From Streptomyces mobaraensis NBRC 13819 = DSM 40847 (GTDB taxonomy: Bacteria > Actinomycetota > Actinomycetes > Streptomycetales > Streptomycetaceae): 64,000 nt of DNA. The notes under the pieces are model-generated. The model made no database searches and was not told the origin of the DNA. It worked only from the letters and a program-made list of their open reading frames with translations. The translations under genes and the position numbers were made by a program. Positions 7,476-15,507 of this stretch are shown piece after piece (position 1 is the first letter of the stretch; every line of letters begins with the position of its first letter). The DNA is taken from contig NZ_CP072827.1 in NCBI RefSeq assembly GCF_017916255.1, positions 3,224,001 through 3,288,000 on the forward strand. Direction: 5' to 3'.

Positions 7476-8552
7476 TCAGCCCTTGGACCCGTGCATCTTC
7501 TTCAGCATGTAGCGCTTGCCCGACCCCTGCTTGCCGATCTCGTGGAAGATCCGCGGCTCCTTCGCCGTACCGCCGACGCTCCAGTTCTTCTCGTACCGCC
7601 CACAGGCGTCGATCCTCAGCCCGACCCCGACGACCGCCCCGCTCTCCTTGACCGGGGTCCAGCTTCCGGAGCCGTTGCAGTCCTGGATCCGGTCGTGGCC
7701 CATGCCGTCCCAGTCGAACGTGTCGAGTCCGTCGGCGACCGCGCTGCCGTCCTCCATCAGCCGGACGGTGCCGCCCCGGCCGTCGTTCCAGACGCCGGCG
7801 ATGTCGGAGCGGTGCAGCTTCGGCGGCTGGTAGACGGTGGCGAGCCCGGTCCCGTACGCGGTCGCGCCGATCGCGCCGACGAGCAGCCAGGCGAGGACGC
7901 CGTCCCTGGCCACCCGCCGGGCCACGCTCCCGGGGCGGTCCTCCCGCACCCGGCGGGCGGCGCGCCGCGCCGCGAGGGCGGGCGGCAGCAGGCCGACGGT
8001 GAGCGCGCCCCACCAGATCAGGTACTTGAGGGGGTGGGCGGGCGCGAGGGCGCCGAGCGCCGCCACGGCACCGAAGACGATCACCAGCGCGGCGGCCACC
8101 GCCGGCACCGCGCCGACCGTCCACCACCGGCCCTCGGGCCGCCCGGCGCGCGCGGCGGCGCGGCGGGAGAGCTCCAGCGCCGGCATCACGGCCGCCGCCG
8201 TGACGAACCCGCTGAGCAGCACGACGAGCAGCAGCGCGCCGAGCGCCACGCCGACGGCGAGGGCGGGGGCGGTGGGCAGCCCCTGGTGTTCCCGCGACAG
8301 CAGGACGAGCACACCGACGCTGGCCGCGACGACGACCTCGGCGCAGAGCGCGGCCATCGACGCGCAGAACGCGGCGCCGAATCCGTCCTGGTGGCGGGGC
8401 GCGCGCGACCGGCCGGACGGCTCCTTCCGCTCCTCGCGCTCCGGGCCGCCGAAGCGCTCCGAGCCCCCGGCGTCGTCCGCGTCGGCGGAGTCGTCGGGTG
8501 CGGTCGCCGGCGCCTCGTCCGGTATCGCGCCCGGCTCAGCTTGCTGTGTCAT
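7476..8552 (-). CDS. Membrane protein with five helices and an extracytoplasmic C-terminal domain
   Basis: 358 residues from ATG 8552, with GGAGAGAGGGG upstream (a TTG six codons earlier is less likely). Residues 1-55 are acidic and disordered. Five hydrophobic segments follow at roughly 59-85, 92-121, 147-175, 183-200 and 219-236. The last 120 residues form a globular, Gly/Asp-rich domain with GVWNDGRGGTVRLMEDG and two Cys (DCNGSGSW, RIDACGRY) that could form a disulfide outside the cell. The pattern resembles small lipocalin-like or stress-sensing tails, but I cannot name a family. Convergent with the TetR gene and separated from it by the repeat array. Confidence 0.8.
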   Translation of the reverse strand: MTQQAEPGAIPDEAPATAPDDSADADDAGGSERFGGPEREERKEPSGRSRAPRHQDGFGAAFCASMAALCAEVVVAASVGVLVLLSREHQGLPTAPALAVGVALGALLLVVLLSGFVTAAAVMPALELSRRAAARAGRPEGRWWTVGAVPAVAAALVIVFGAVAALGALAPAHPLKYLIWWGALTVGLLPPALAARRAARRVREDRPGSVARRVARDGVLAWLLVGAIGATAYGTGLATVYQPPKLHRSDIAGVWNDGRGGTVRLMEDGSAVADGLDTFDWDGMGHDRIQDCNGSGSWTPVKESGAVVGVGLRIDACGRYEKNWSVGGTAKEPRIFHEIGKQGSGKRYMLKKMHGSKG

Positions 8553-9044
8553 ATCCGCCCCTCTCTCCAAGAATGATTCCCTCAGAGGCCAAGAGGTTCC
8601 CTGGCACAGGGTCGATACCGCGAAATGCCCGTTTTGCTCCGAGTGCCGGCCCGAGCCCCGCCGGGCGCCTCACCCTGGGCGACCGGGAAACCGTTCCACC
8701 GGGAAGGACCGCGCCGACCCCTCACTCGGACGGCAGCGACCCCGAATCTGTGACGCGCCTCACTCCAAAACCCCTGAGCCTCTGGAGGTTTCGACGGGCG
8801 GATACGGGCCATCCGTGAAGACGAGCCGGCGGCGGCGCCTCGATGCGCACCCCGAGCACGGCACCGCACGCCGCCGCCGCCCAGCTCCGGCGCCTGAGCC
8901 CTGCCGTCGCGCCGGACCGCGACCCGTACTCGCCAAGTCGTCCGGGGTCACCTGGGCGTCTCGACGTCCCCTCGCAACGAATCGCTTCATCCAAGGGTGA
9001 TCAGGTGAACACTTCCCGTCAACACCTGGTCTGGACTTTGCCTC
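8553..9044. other. Intergenic region between the membrane protein and the anti-sigma-type ATPase
   Basis: About 490 bases. Several frames are open on both strands but none has a good ribosome site plus Streptomyces codon bias, and the proteins are Arg-rich shadows. The end next to 8553 should hold the promoter of the membrane protein gene. No repeat or RNA gene seen. Confidence 0.35.
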
Positions 9045-9566
9045 CTACGCCCCATTTGTAAGGGCGTGTTGTGGCTCGAAAGCACCGTTCCAGCGGGGCA
9101 GCGTCCGCGCCGGGGCGGGCCCCCGGTCGATCTCGCACCAGATGCGCTTGCCCGAGCCCTCCTGCTGCCAGCCCCAGCGGTCGGCCAGACCGTCCACCAG
9201 CTCCAGGCCCCGGCCGCCCGTCTCGTCACCCCTGGCGCACCGCCGGCGCGGCGGCCGGGCACTGATGTCCGCGACCTCGACGCGGACCGTGCCGCAGCCC
9301 CCCGCCACCGGACCCGCGACGGCCGGGACCCCCGACGCCCCCGCCACCCCCGGCGCCCCCGGGAAGAACATCCGCAGCACGGCCGGACAGCCGGTGTGCA
9401 CCACGGCGTTGGTCACCAGCTCGGAGATCAGCAGGATCAACGTCTCGGCCAGCGGCTCGTCGAGCCCTATCCCGGACCCCGCCAGCCGCGACCGCGCCCA
9501 TCTCCGGGCCCGCCCCACCTCCGCGGGGTCGACCCCGACCTCCATCTGCATTTGAAGCACCTGCAC
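9045..9566 (-). CDS. Anti-sigma-factor-type ATP-binding protein (HATPase_c, RsbW-like)
   Basis: 173 residues. The GHKL ATPase boxes are visible: N box ELVTNAVVHT (about 50-59), G1 region VEVADISARPPR, and G2 region GGRGLELVDGLADRWGW (about 118-134). This family in Streptomyces includes RsbW/SpoIIAB-type anti-sigma factors and many stand-alone regulators, often paired with anti-anti-sigma or DUF397 genes; none is adjacent here. There is an Ala/Gly/Pro-rich insertion (GAPGVAGASGVPAVAGPVAG) between the N and G1 boxes. Start GTG 9566; ATG codons within eight codons are alternatives. Confidence 0.85.
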   Translation of the reverse strand: MQVLQMQMEVGVDPAEVGRARRWARSRLAGSGIGLDEPLAETLILLISELVTNAVVHTGCPAVLRMFFPGAPGVAGASGVPAVAGPVAGGCGTVRVEVADISARPPRRRCARGDETGGRGLELVDGLADRWGWQQEGSGKRIWCEIDRGPAPARTLPRWNGAFEPQHALTNGA

Positions 9567-10146
9567 CGCTCACACCATCCGAACCGGCGGACACAACGCC
9601 TCGCGTCTCCAGGGGATCACGCAGCGCGACTCCCCTCCCGTACAGCATGGTTGACCCACAGTTACCCCAACAACCACTTCAGGGATATTCCGGCGCAAAG
9701 GAGTATCTGCGCCACACGCTGTGCGAAGCACGCTGCGTGAACTCGAACACGGGGGAATCGCGACCTCCATGCCGATACGAGCACGGGACATTCCAGGGAG
9801 AGTACCCGAGGCGAACCCTACTCCGATGCGTGACGAGTTCCATGGAGAACACAACTCGATATCAACACAGCGTGATCATTCCGAAGGCGTCACCCGGGCA
9901 TTTCCCGTTCCCGATTACGGTGTGCATTTCCGTCGCTCAGAATTTCGCCCGAGCGAATTTCCGGACCGTTACCACCCGTGTTCGGCCGACAGGCCCTTCC
10001 GAACGGGACGGCGCCTTCCGCCAAGCCGGATCACCGCGGCCCGGCGTTCGATTCCCCGCCATCCGCGCCCGGCACCGCGGGCTTCCCACACCCGCCACTC
10101 GACCGAACGCGGAAATACCGGCCTACGCACCGACGGTGACGAGACG
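9567..10146. other. Less GC-rich intergenic region upstream of the anti-sigma-type ATPase
   Basis: About 580 bases between two minus-strand genes, with a stretch (about 9640-9980) visibly poorer in GC than the rest of the window. No gene with proper codon usage is supported on either strand. It probably carries the promoter for the ATPase gene and the 3' flank of the pseudokinase gene. The base composition makes it a candidate for a lost gene or a regulated promoter. Confidence 0.35.
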
Positions 10147-12579
10147 TCAGGTCGAGCCGGCGCGGTACGTGGCGGTCGCCTGGTCGAAGAAGCCGTCCAC
10201 CGAGCGCTGTCCGTCCATCGGTCCCAGCACCTGGATGACGTGGTAGCGCCCGTCGAGGATGATCGCCGAGTTGCGGACGTACACCTGGCGCCCGCTGGCG
10301 TCGTTCCAGTTGAACGTGCCCTCGGCGCCGGCCGTCCGGCCCACGTCCACGCGCCGCAGCCCGGAGGAGGCGGACCAGGAGGACGACCGGAAGGCGGCCA
10401 GCTCCGGCTCCTTCTCCTGCTGGTAGGCCATCGGATCCGCCCCGAACTCGGACACCTTGTCCCGGCCCGGCACCACGATGAGCTCGAAGTCCCCGTCCGC
10501 GTAGACGACCTGGCCGCGCTCGTTGTCCCCCCGGCGCCGCCATTCCCGGGCCACGGCGACCGTGAACCCCTTGGGGTCGCGGCGCAGCGTGAAGCCCTTG
10601 GCCGCGCCGCCGGTTTCGGCGGTCGCCTCCTCCTCCCGGGGCGCGCCCGAGCGGCCGACCGCGCCGCCGGCGCCCGGCGCCGCGCTCAGCGCGTCGGCGG
10701 TCCGCCGCGTCTGCCCGGCGCCCGCGCTCTCCGAGGCGCGCGGCATGAACAGCAGCGCGTACAGCACCGCGCCGATGAGCAGCAGCAGGACGGCGCCCAG
10801 CAGGAGCCGGCCCAGCCGGTGGGCGGGCGGGGCCGCGTAGACGTGCTGCTCCTGGAGGTGTCCGGTGGCGGCGACGCCGCCCGGCACCGGTGGTCTGCCG
10901 CGGTCGGCCCGCTTGTGCCGGCCGTGCGCCGCGGGCCCGGCGGCGGCCCCACGGCCCCGGCGGCGCCGCACCAGTTCGCCGCGGCGGCGGACGATCGGCA
11001 GCCGGGCGCCGCCCTTGGCGGCCGGCACCGCCGCCGGATCGCCGGGCGCGGGCGGCGGCACGGTGACCGTTCGGCTGCCGACGTCCGGCTCGGGGGCGGA
11101 CCGGATCAGGGACCGCAGCCAGCCGCGCAGCTCCTCGAAGTCCGGCCGCTCCTCGGGGTCCTTGCGCATCAGGGACTCGACGACCGGGCGCAAGGCGCCG
11201 CACTCCTCGGCGTAGGCCGGGGGTTCGGAGCAGACGATCCGGACGAGTTCGGCGGCGCTCTCCTCGGGGTACGGCGCGTGGCCCTGCACCGCGCGGAACA
11301 GCAGGGCGCCCAGCGCCCAGAGGTCGGCCGCCGGGCCGACGGGCGGCGCCAACTGCCAGTCCTCCCGTACCGGCCACGCCTGTTCGGGCGCCCAGCGCTC
11401 GGTGACCGGGCCCACGACGAGCATCCGCGCCTGCCGGGCCCGCTCGGCGGCGAGCGCCCCGGCGGAGTCGGCGGTCTTCCCCCACGAGGCGGGGGCCGGG
11501 GCGTCGGCGGACGACGGGCGTCCCGTCTCCCCTTCGGTGCGCGCGGCGGGCTCCGGGGCGGCGCCGCCCACCAGCGCGTCGGCGCTCCAGGGCGCGGCGG
11601 TGCCGGGGGCCGGGGCGGTGCCGCTGGCGGCGCTGCCGCCGCCCCAGGTGGAAGCGCTCGTCGGGGGGCGTCCGGCGCGGGCGGCGGCGAGGGTGCCGGC
11701 CCGGTAGGCGGCGATGGCGTCGGCGCGCGGCCCACGCCGGGCGCTATGCGGGGCGGGCCGACCGTCACCGGGGCGTCCGTCACCGGGCCGACCGTCACCA
11801 GGGTGTCCGTCACCGGAACGCCCGCCTCCCGCGGACCCGCCGCCCGCTCGCGTACCACCGGCCTGCGCCCCCGCACCGTCGGCCGCCGGACCCGCACCCC
11901 CCGCCCCCGTACCGCCCGTTCCGCCTCCGGCACCCGAGCCCACGCCCACACCCGCACTCGTCCCGGCGCCCGCCGGCACCGGGTCGTAGCCGCAGAGCGC
12001 TTCTTCGGCCGCGCCCGCCGCCAGGCCGGTCAGGATGGCCCGGCCGTCCTCGCAGACGAGGACCGTGCGGGTGGTGATGTTCCGGTGGGTCCAGCCCTGG
12101 GCGTGCAGGGCGCGGAGGGCCGTGAGCACGTCCGCGGCGACCTCCGCCGCCCGGTGCGGGGAGAGGGTGCGCTCCGCGAGCACGGCGGCGAGCGGGCGGG
12201 CGGGGACCAGTTCGCTGACGATCCAGAGGCTGCCCGCCTCGGCGAAGACGTGGAAGACCTGGTCGAGGCGGGGGTGGTCGGGGATCCGGGCGGCGGCTGT
12301 CGCGGCGTCCAGCGCGCGGCGCACCGCCGGGTCGGAGGCACCGGCGACCGTCCGGCCCGGCTGCCGGCCGGGCCCGCCCGCGCGGCCGGGCGCGGGCGCC
12401 CCGGGCCCGCCCTCGACGAGTTCCGCGTCGACCACCTCCGGCAGCGGGATCTGCCGGACCAGCACCTCCTGGCCGCTGTACGTGTCGAACGCGCGCGTCT
12501 CGACGAGCTCGAACGCGTCGGACGGAGGCAGCGGAAGGCGATACCGGTCGGCGAGCACCCGGCCCGCATAGTCGTCCAC
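10147..12579 (-). CDS. Membrane pseudokinase with extracytoplasmic domain
   Basis: 810 residues from GTG 12579 (GGGGAGG four bases upstream). The kinase fold is recognisable (ALHAQGWTHRN at 158-167, APDLWALGALLFRAVQGHAPYP later), but the key residues are gone: VAIK Lys is replaced (EVLVRQIP, about 38-45), HRD is HRN (165-167) and DFG is LTG (184-186). A 90-residue Gly/Ala-rich insertion (about 200-290) with GDGRP repeats interrupts the activation region. One transmembrane helix (LLLGAVLLLLIGAVLY, about 600-620) leads to a 190-residue outer domain beginning KGFTLRRDPKGFTVAVAREW. It probably works as a scaffold or sensor together with the active kinase immediately upstream. Confidence 0.88.
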   Translation of the reverse strand: MDDYAGRVLADRYRLPLPPSDAFELVETRAFDTYSGQEVLVRQIPLPEVVDAELVEGGPGAPAPGRAGGPGRQPGRTVAGASDPAVRRALDAATAAARIPDHPRLDQVFHVFAEAGSLWIVSELVPARPLAAVLAERTLSPHRAAEVAADVLTALRALHAQGWTHRNITTRTVLVCEDGRAILTGLAAGAAEEALCGYDPVPAGAGTSAGVGVGSGAGGGTGGTGAGGAGPAADGAGAQAGGTRAGGGSAGGGRSGDGHPGDGRPGDGRPGDGRPAPHSARRGPRADAIAAYRAGTLAAARAGRPPTSASTWGGGSAASGTAPAPGTAAPWSADALVGGAAPEPAARTEGETGRPSSADAPAPASWGKTADSAGALAAERARQARMLVVGPVTERWAPEQAWPVREDWQLAPPVGPAADLWALGALLFRAVQGHAPYPEESAAELVRIVCSEPPAYAEECGALRPVVESLMRKDPEERPDFEELRGWLRSLIRSAPEPDVGSRTVTVPPPAPGDPAAVPAAKGGARLPIVRRRGELVRRRRGRGAAAGPAAHGRHKRADRGRPPVPGGVAATGHLQEQHVYAAPPAHRLGRLLLGAVLLLLIGAVLYALLFMPRASESAGAGQTRRTADALSAAPGAGGAVGRSGAPREEEATAETGGAAKGFTLRRDPKGFTVAVAREWRRRGDNERGQVVYADGDFELIVVPGRDKVSEFGADPMAYQQEKEPELAAFRSSSWSASSGLRRVDVGRTAGAEGTFNWNDASGRQVYVRNSAIILDGRYHVIQVLGPMDGQRSVDGFFDQATATYRAGST
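11755..11814 (-). repeat. 15-bp coding repeat (GDGxP x4) inside the pseudokinase
   Basis: Four consecutive 15-bp units encode GDGHP GDGRP GDGRP GDGRP (residues 256-275) within the Gly-rich insertion. They are likely slippage-prone and length-variable between strains. Confidence 0.7.
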
Positions 12580-12882
12580 GACGCCTCCCCAAAGCGCGCG
12601 ATCCCTGCACCCGACGCCCGATCGGGCCGCCACCGACGGGCACTTGGCGGTGCCGCGCGGCTGCGTTCCGTCCCCGGCCCTTCACGATACGTGCCGAACG
12701 CGCCACGGCGGGGGCGTACCGCTCAGATCGTCGGACCTGATGAACCCCACCGAACACAAGGTGCACATCCGGCCGTTCGGACTCCGTACACAACACCGCC
12801 CACCGGTCCGGAGCTTCCCGCCCCGGCCCGCCGTTCATCCCGGCGGCGAGACGGGTCCCCTGGCTCCCTGCTCCTGTACGCC
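12580..12882. other. Intergenic region between the two kinase genes
   Basis: About 300 bases, minus-strand genes on both sides. It contains a less GC-rich stretch (12730-12810, gatgaaccccaccgaacaca) that probably holds the pseudokinase promoter. No gene seen. Confidence 0.4.
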
Positions 12883-14220
12883 CTACTTCTGTACGACGAG
12901 GGCGATGACCGTCCCGATGACCGCCAGGACGACCACCGCCACCACGAGAAGCAGCACACGCTTCTGCACCGGGGGACGCATCCGCACCAATGTCTCGGTG
13001 TAGGCGCCGCCCATCGGCTCCGGCTCGGTGCGGGCCGCGGCCGCGGAGCCGGACGGCGTCGCGTCGCGCAGCGGCCGGAAGGCACTGCCGGACGTCTCGC
13101 CGTTCCCCTGACCCCCTCTGGAACCCGGCGCACCCGAGGAACCTCTGGACCCGAAGCCCCCGCCGGACCGCTCCGCGGACGCCGACGCGGCGACGGGCTT
13201 CCGCGCCGCTTTCCCGGACGCGGGCCGCTCGGGCCGCGCCGTCCGCTCGGTCCGCTCGCCGCCGCCGGCACCGCCGGCCCGGTCCGCGCCCTTCGCGCCG
13301 GCGGGCCCGGCGAGCCCCTTGGGCACGGCGATGGCCTGCGTGGCGTCCGTGGCGGAGTTGCGGGCGGGCAGCCGCTCGTCAGGCGCGTTGACGGCCTCCG
13401 TCAGCAGCGCCCGCGCGCCCGCCTCGTCCAGCCGCTTCTGCGGGTCCTTGGCGAGCAGCCCGTACATGACGCCTTCCAGCGGACCCGCGTTCTTCGGCGG
13501 GCCCAGCGGCTCGGTCATGACGGCGGTCAGGGTGGCGATCGCCGACCCCTTGTCGTACGGCGGGGCGCCCTCGACGGCCGCGTAGAGCAGCCCGCCCAGC
13601 GACCACAGGTCGGCCGGCGGGCCGGGCTTCTGGCCGCGCGCCCGCTCCGGGGATATGTACGAGGGCGCGCCGACGAGCATGCCCGTCGAGGTGACGGAGG
13701 GGTCGCCCTCGACCTGGGCGATGCCGAAGTCGGTGAGGACCACCCGGCCGTCGTCGGCGATGAGCACGTTGGACGGCTTCACGTCGCGGTGCAGGATGCC
13801 CTGGAGGTGCGCCGCGCGCAGCACGTCGAGGACGGCGAGGCCGACCTCGGCGGCGCGCCGCCACTTCAGCGGCCCGTCCTCGCGGATGACGTCGGCGAGC
13901 GAGCGGCCCTCGATGAGCTCCATGACGATCCAGGGCCGGTCGTCCTCGTGCACCACGTCGAAGACGGTGACGGCGCCGGCGCTGCGGATCCGGGCGATCG
14001 CCTTGGCCTCGCGGAGGGTACGGGTGATGAGGCGGCGCTTCTCGTCCTCGTCGATGTTGGCGGGGAAGCGCAGCTCCTTGACGGCGACGACGCGTCCCAG
14101 CGTCTCGTCGGTGGCCCGCCAGACCGTGCCCATGCCGCCCCGGCCGAGCACGTCGCCGAGGCGGTAGCGCCCGGCGAGGAGGCGCCCGGTCGTGCCCTGC
14201 GTCTGCTCCGCGTCCGACAT
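12883..14220 (-). CDS. Ser/Thr protein kinase, C-terminally membrane anchored
   Basis: 445 residues from ATG 14220. Complete kinase domain (about 17-280): glycine loop LGRGGMGTVW, VAVKELRF Lys, HRDVKPSNVL, TDFGIAQ, APSYISPERARG. A Pro/Ser/Arg-rich linker follows, then a single hydrophobic helix at the extreme C-terminus (RVLLLVVAVVVLAVIGTVIALV) with only two residues beyond it. So there is no outer sensor domain; the helix serves as a tail anchor. The pseudokinase gene lies 303 bases downstream in the same direction, which suggests a functional pair in which the pseudokinase contributes the outer domain. Confidence 0.93.
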   Translation of the reverse strand: MSDAEQTQGTTGRLLAGRYRLGDVLGRGGMGTVWRATDETLGRVVAVKELRFPANIDEDEKRRLITRTLREAKAIARIRSAGAVTVFDVVHEDDRPWIVMELIEGRSLADVIREDGPLKWRRAAEVGLAVLDVLRAAHLQGILHRDVKPSNVLIADDGRVVLTDFGIAQVEGDPSVTSTGMLVGAPSYISPERARGQKPGPPADLWSLGGLLYAAVEGAPPYDKGSAIATLTAVMTEPLGPPKNAGPLEGVMYGLLAKDPQKRLDEAGARALLTEAVNAPDERLPARNSATDATQAIAVPKGLAGPAGAKGADRAGGAGGGERTERTARPERPASGKAARKPVAASASAERSGGGFGSRGSSGAPGSRGGQGNGETSGSAFRPLRDATPSGSAAAARTEPEPMGGAYTETLVRMRPPVQKRVLLLVVAVVVLAVIGTVIALVVQK

Positions 14221-14334
14221 GCGTCCCCTCTGGCATTCAGCTCTGCGACCAACCGACCCCGGCCGAGGGACCATTGTCTCTCATCCGCCGACCAGAGGAA
14301 GGCCAGGGTCCGGGCGACCATGGATGATGAGCGC

Positions 14335-15483
14335 ATGCCGACGCGCAGTGCCTTCTCGCGCCTCACGGCGGCCATGACCGCGCTGTGCTGCACCGTCACG
14401 GCCCTGACGACGGCGTGCGATGGCGACCCTGCCCGCTCCCCTGTACAGGACATCGTTGCACGAGGTCCGGTTCCGGGCGTCGCCGAGCTGTCACAAGATG
14501 CTCACGGTGTCTCCCGGTTCACCACCGCGGGGGTCGCGGACCTGCGCACCGGGCGGCGCATCCGCCGCACGGACCGCTTCCGGGCCGGCAGCATCACCAA
14601 GACGGTCGTCGCGACCGTCGTCCTGCAACTCGCGGCCGAGGGCCGGCTGCCGCTGGACGCCCCGGCCGCCGGGCTGCTGCCGCGCCCGGCGGCGGCTCGG
14701 CTGCGCAGGGAGGAGAGCCGGGAGGGAAGCCGGGAGGGAAGCGGACGGAACGTCACGATCCGCCAACTCCTCACCCATACCAGCGGTCTGTTCTCCTATA
14801 CGGACGACGCGGCGCTGCTCCGCTCCTCCTTCGGCGCGGGGTTCGCCGGTCACCGTTTCGAGACGCACCCGCCCGAGGCATTGGTACGGACCGCACTCGG
14901 CCACCGCCCGTACGCCCCGCCCGGCGCCCGCTACCACTACTCGAACACCGACTACGTACTCCTCGGTATGGCCATCCGTCAGGTGACGGGCCGTTCCTAC
15001 GCCGAAGAGGTGCGCCGCCGCGTCATCCGGCGGCTCGGCCTGACCGGCACCAGCCTCCCCGGCACCCGCGTCACCCTGCCCGAGCCGCACGGCCGCGCCT
15101 ACTCCCCGACGCCCCGGGGCGGACCGGCGGACGTCACCGACCTCAACCCCTCGGTCGCGGGCGCGGCCGGCGAGCTCGTCTCGACCCTCCCGGACCTCAA
15201 CCGCTTCCTCTCCGCCCTGCTCGGCGGCGAACTCCTCCCCGCCGGCGCCCTCCGCCTGATGCGCGACACGGGCGCCTCGCGCGGCCGGTACGGCATGGGC
15301 CTCTTCCCGGTGCGCCTCCCCTGCGGAGTGACGCTGTGGGGGCACAACGGCGAGATCAACGGCTCGTACGCGGCCACGATGGGGACGGCGGACGGGCGGC
15401 ACGTCCTCACCTACCGGGCCAACTCGGACGCGGGCGTGGACCCGGCGGCGGAGGAACGCCTGCTGAGCGCGGAGTTCTGCTGA
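14335..15483 (+). CDS. Serine hydrolase lipoprotein (class C beta-lactamase / D-Ala-D-Ala carboxypeptidase fold)
   Basis: 382 residues. The N-terminus is a lipoprotein signal with lipobox LTTAC (Cys about 28), so the protein is exported and lipid-anchored. Catalytic motifs are SITK (SxxK), YSNTD (YxN) and HNGEINGS (HxG near the C-terminus), as in penicillin-binding-protein-like hydrolases. I chose ATG 14335 over ATG 14320 because the extra residues MDDER would put acidic charges before the signal core. A short Ser/Arg/Glu/Gly repeat (SREGSREGS) interrupts the domain at about residues 122-135. Divergent from the kinase gene, 114 bases between starts. Likely acts on peptidoglycan or a small peptide/ester in the envelope. 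Confidence 0.9.
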   Translation: MPTRSAFSRLTAAMTALCCTVTALTTACDGDPARSPVQDIVARGPVPGVAELSQDAHGVSRFTTAGVADLRTGRRIRRTDRFRAGSITKTVVATVVLQLAAEGRLPLDAPAAGLLPRPAAARLRREESREGSREGSGRNVTIRQLLTHTSGLFSYTDDAALLRSSFGAGFAGHRFETHPPEALVRTALGHRPYAPPGARYHYSNTDYVLLGMAIRQVTGRSYAEEVRRRVIRRLGLTGTSLPGTRVTLPEPHGRAYSPTPRGGPADVTDLNPSVAGAAGELVSTLPDLNRFLSALLGGELLPAGALRLMRDTGASRGRYGMGLFPVRLPCGVTLWGHNGEINGSYAATMGTADGRHVLTYRANSDAGVDPAAEERLLSAEFC

Positions 15484-15507
15484 GGCCCCGGCCCGCTCAC
15501 GCCGCCG

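Noticed and set aside
7249..7512. Frame across the 30-bp repeat encoding a VTRRSYVRGP-type repeat
   Set aside because: No ribosome site, and the array continues the TetR terminator; more likely non-coding.
9647..10246. 200-codon plus-strand frame in the less GC-rich region
   Set aside because: No third-position GC bias or ribosome site; overlaps the end of the pseudokinase gene.
9721..14334. Upstream part of a plus-strand frame continuous with the serine hydrolase
   Set aside because: It runs antisense through both kinase genes; only the last part from 14335 has a signal peptide and codon bias.
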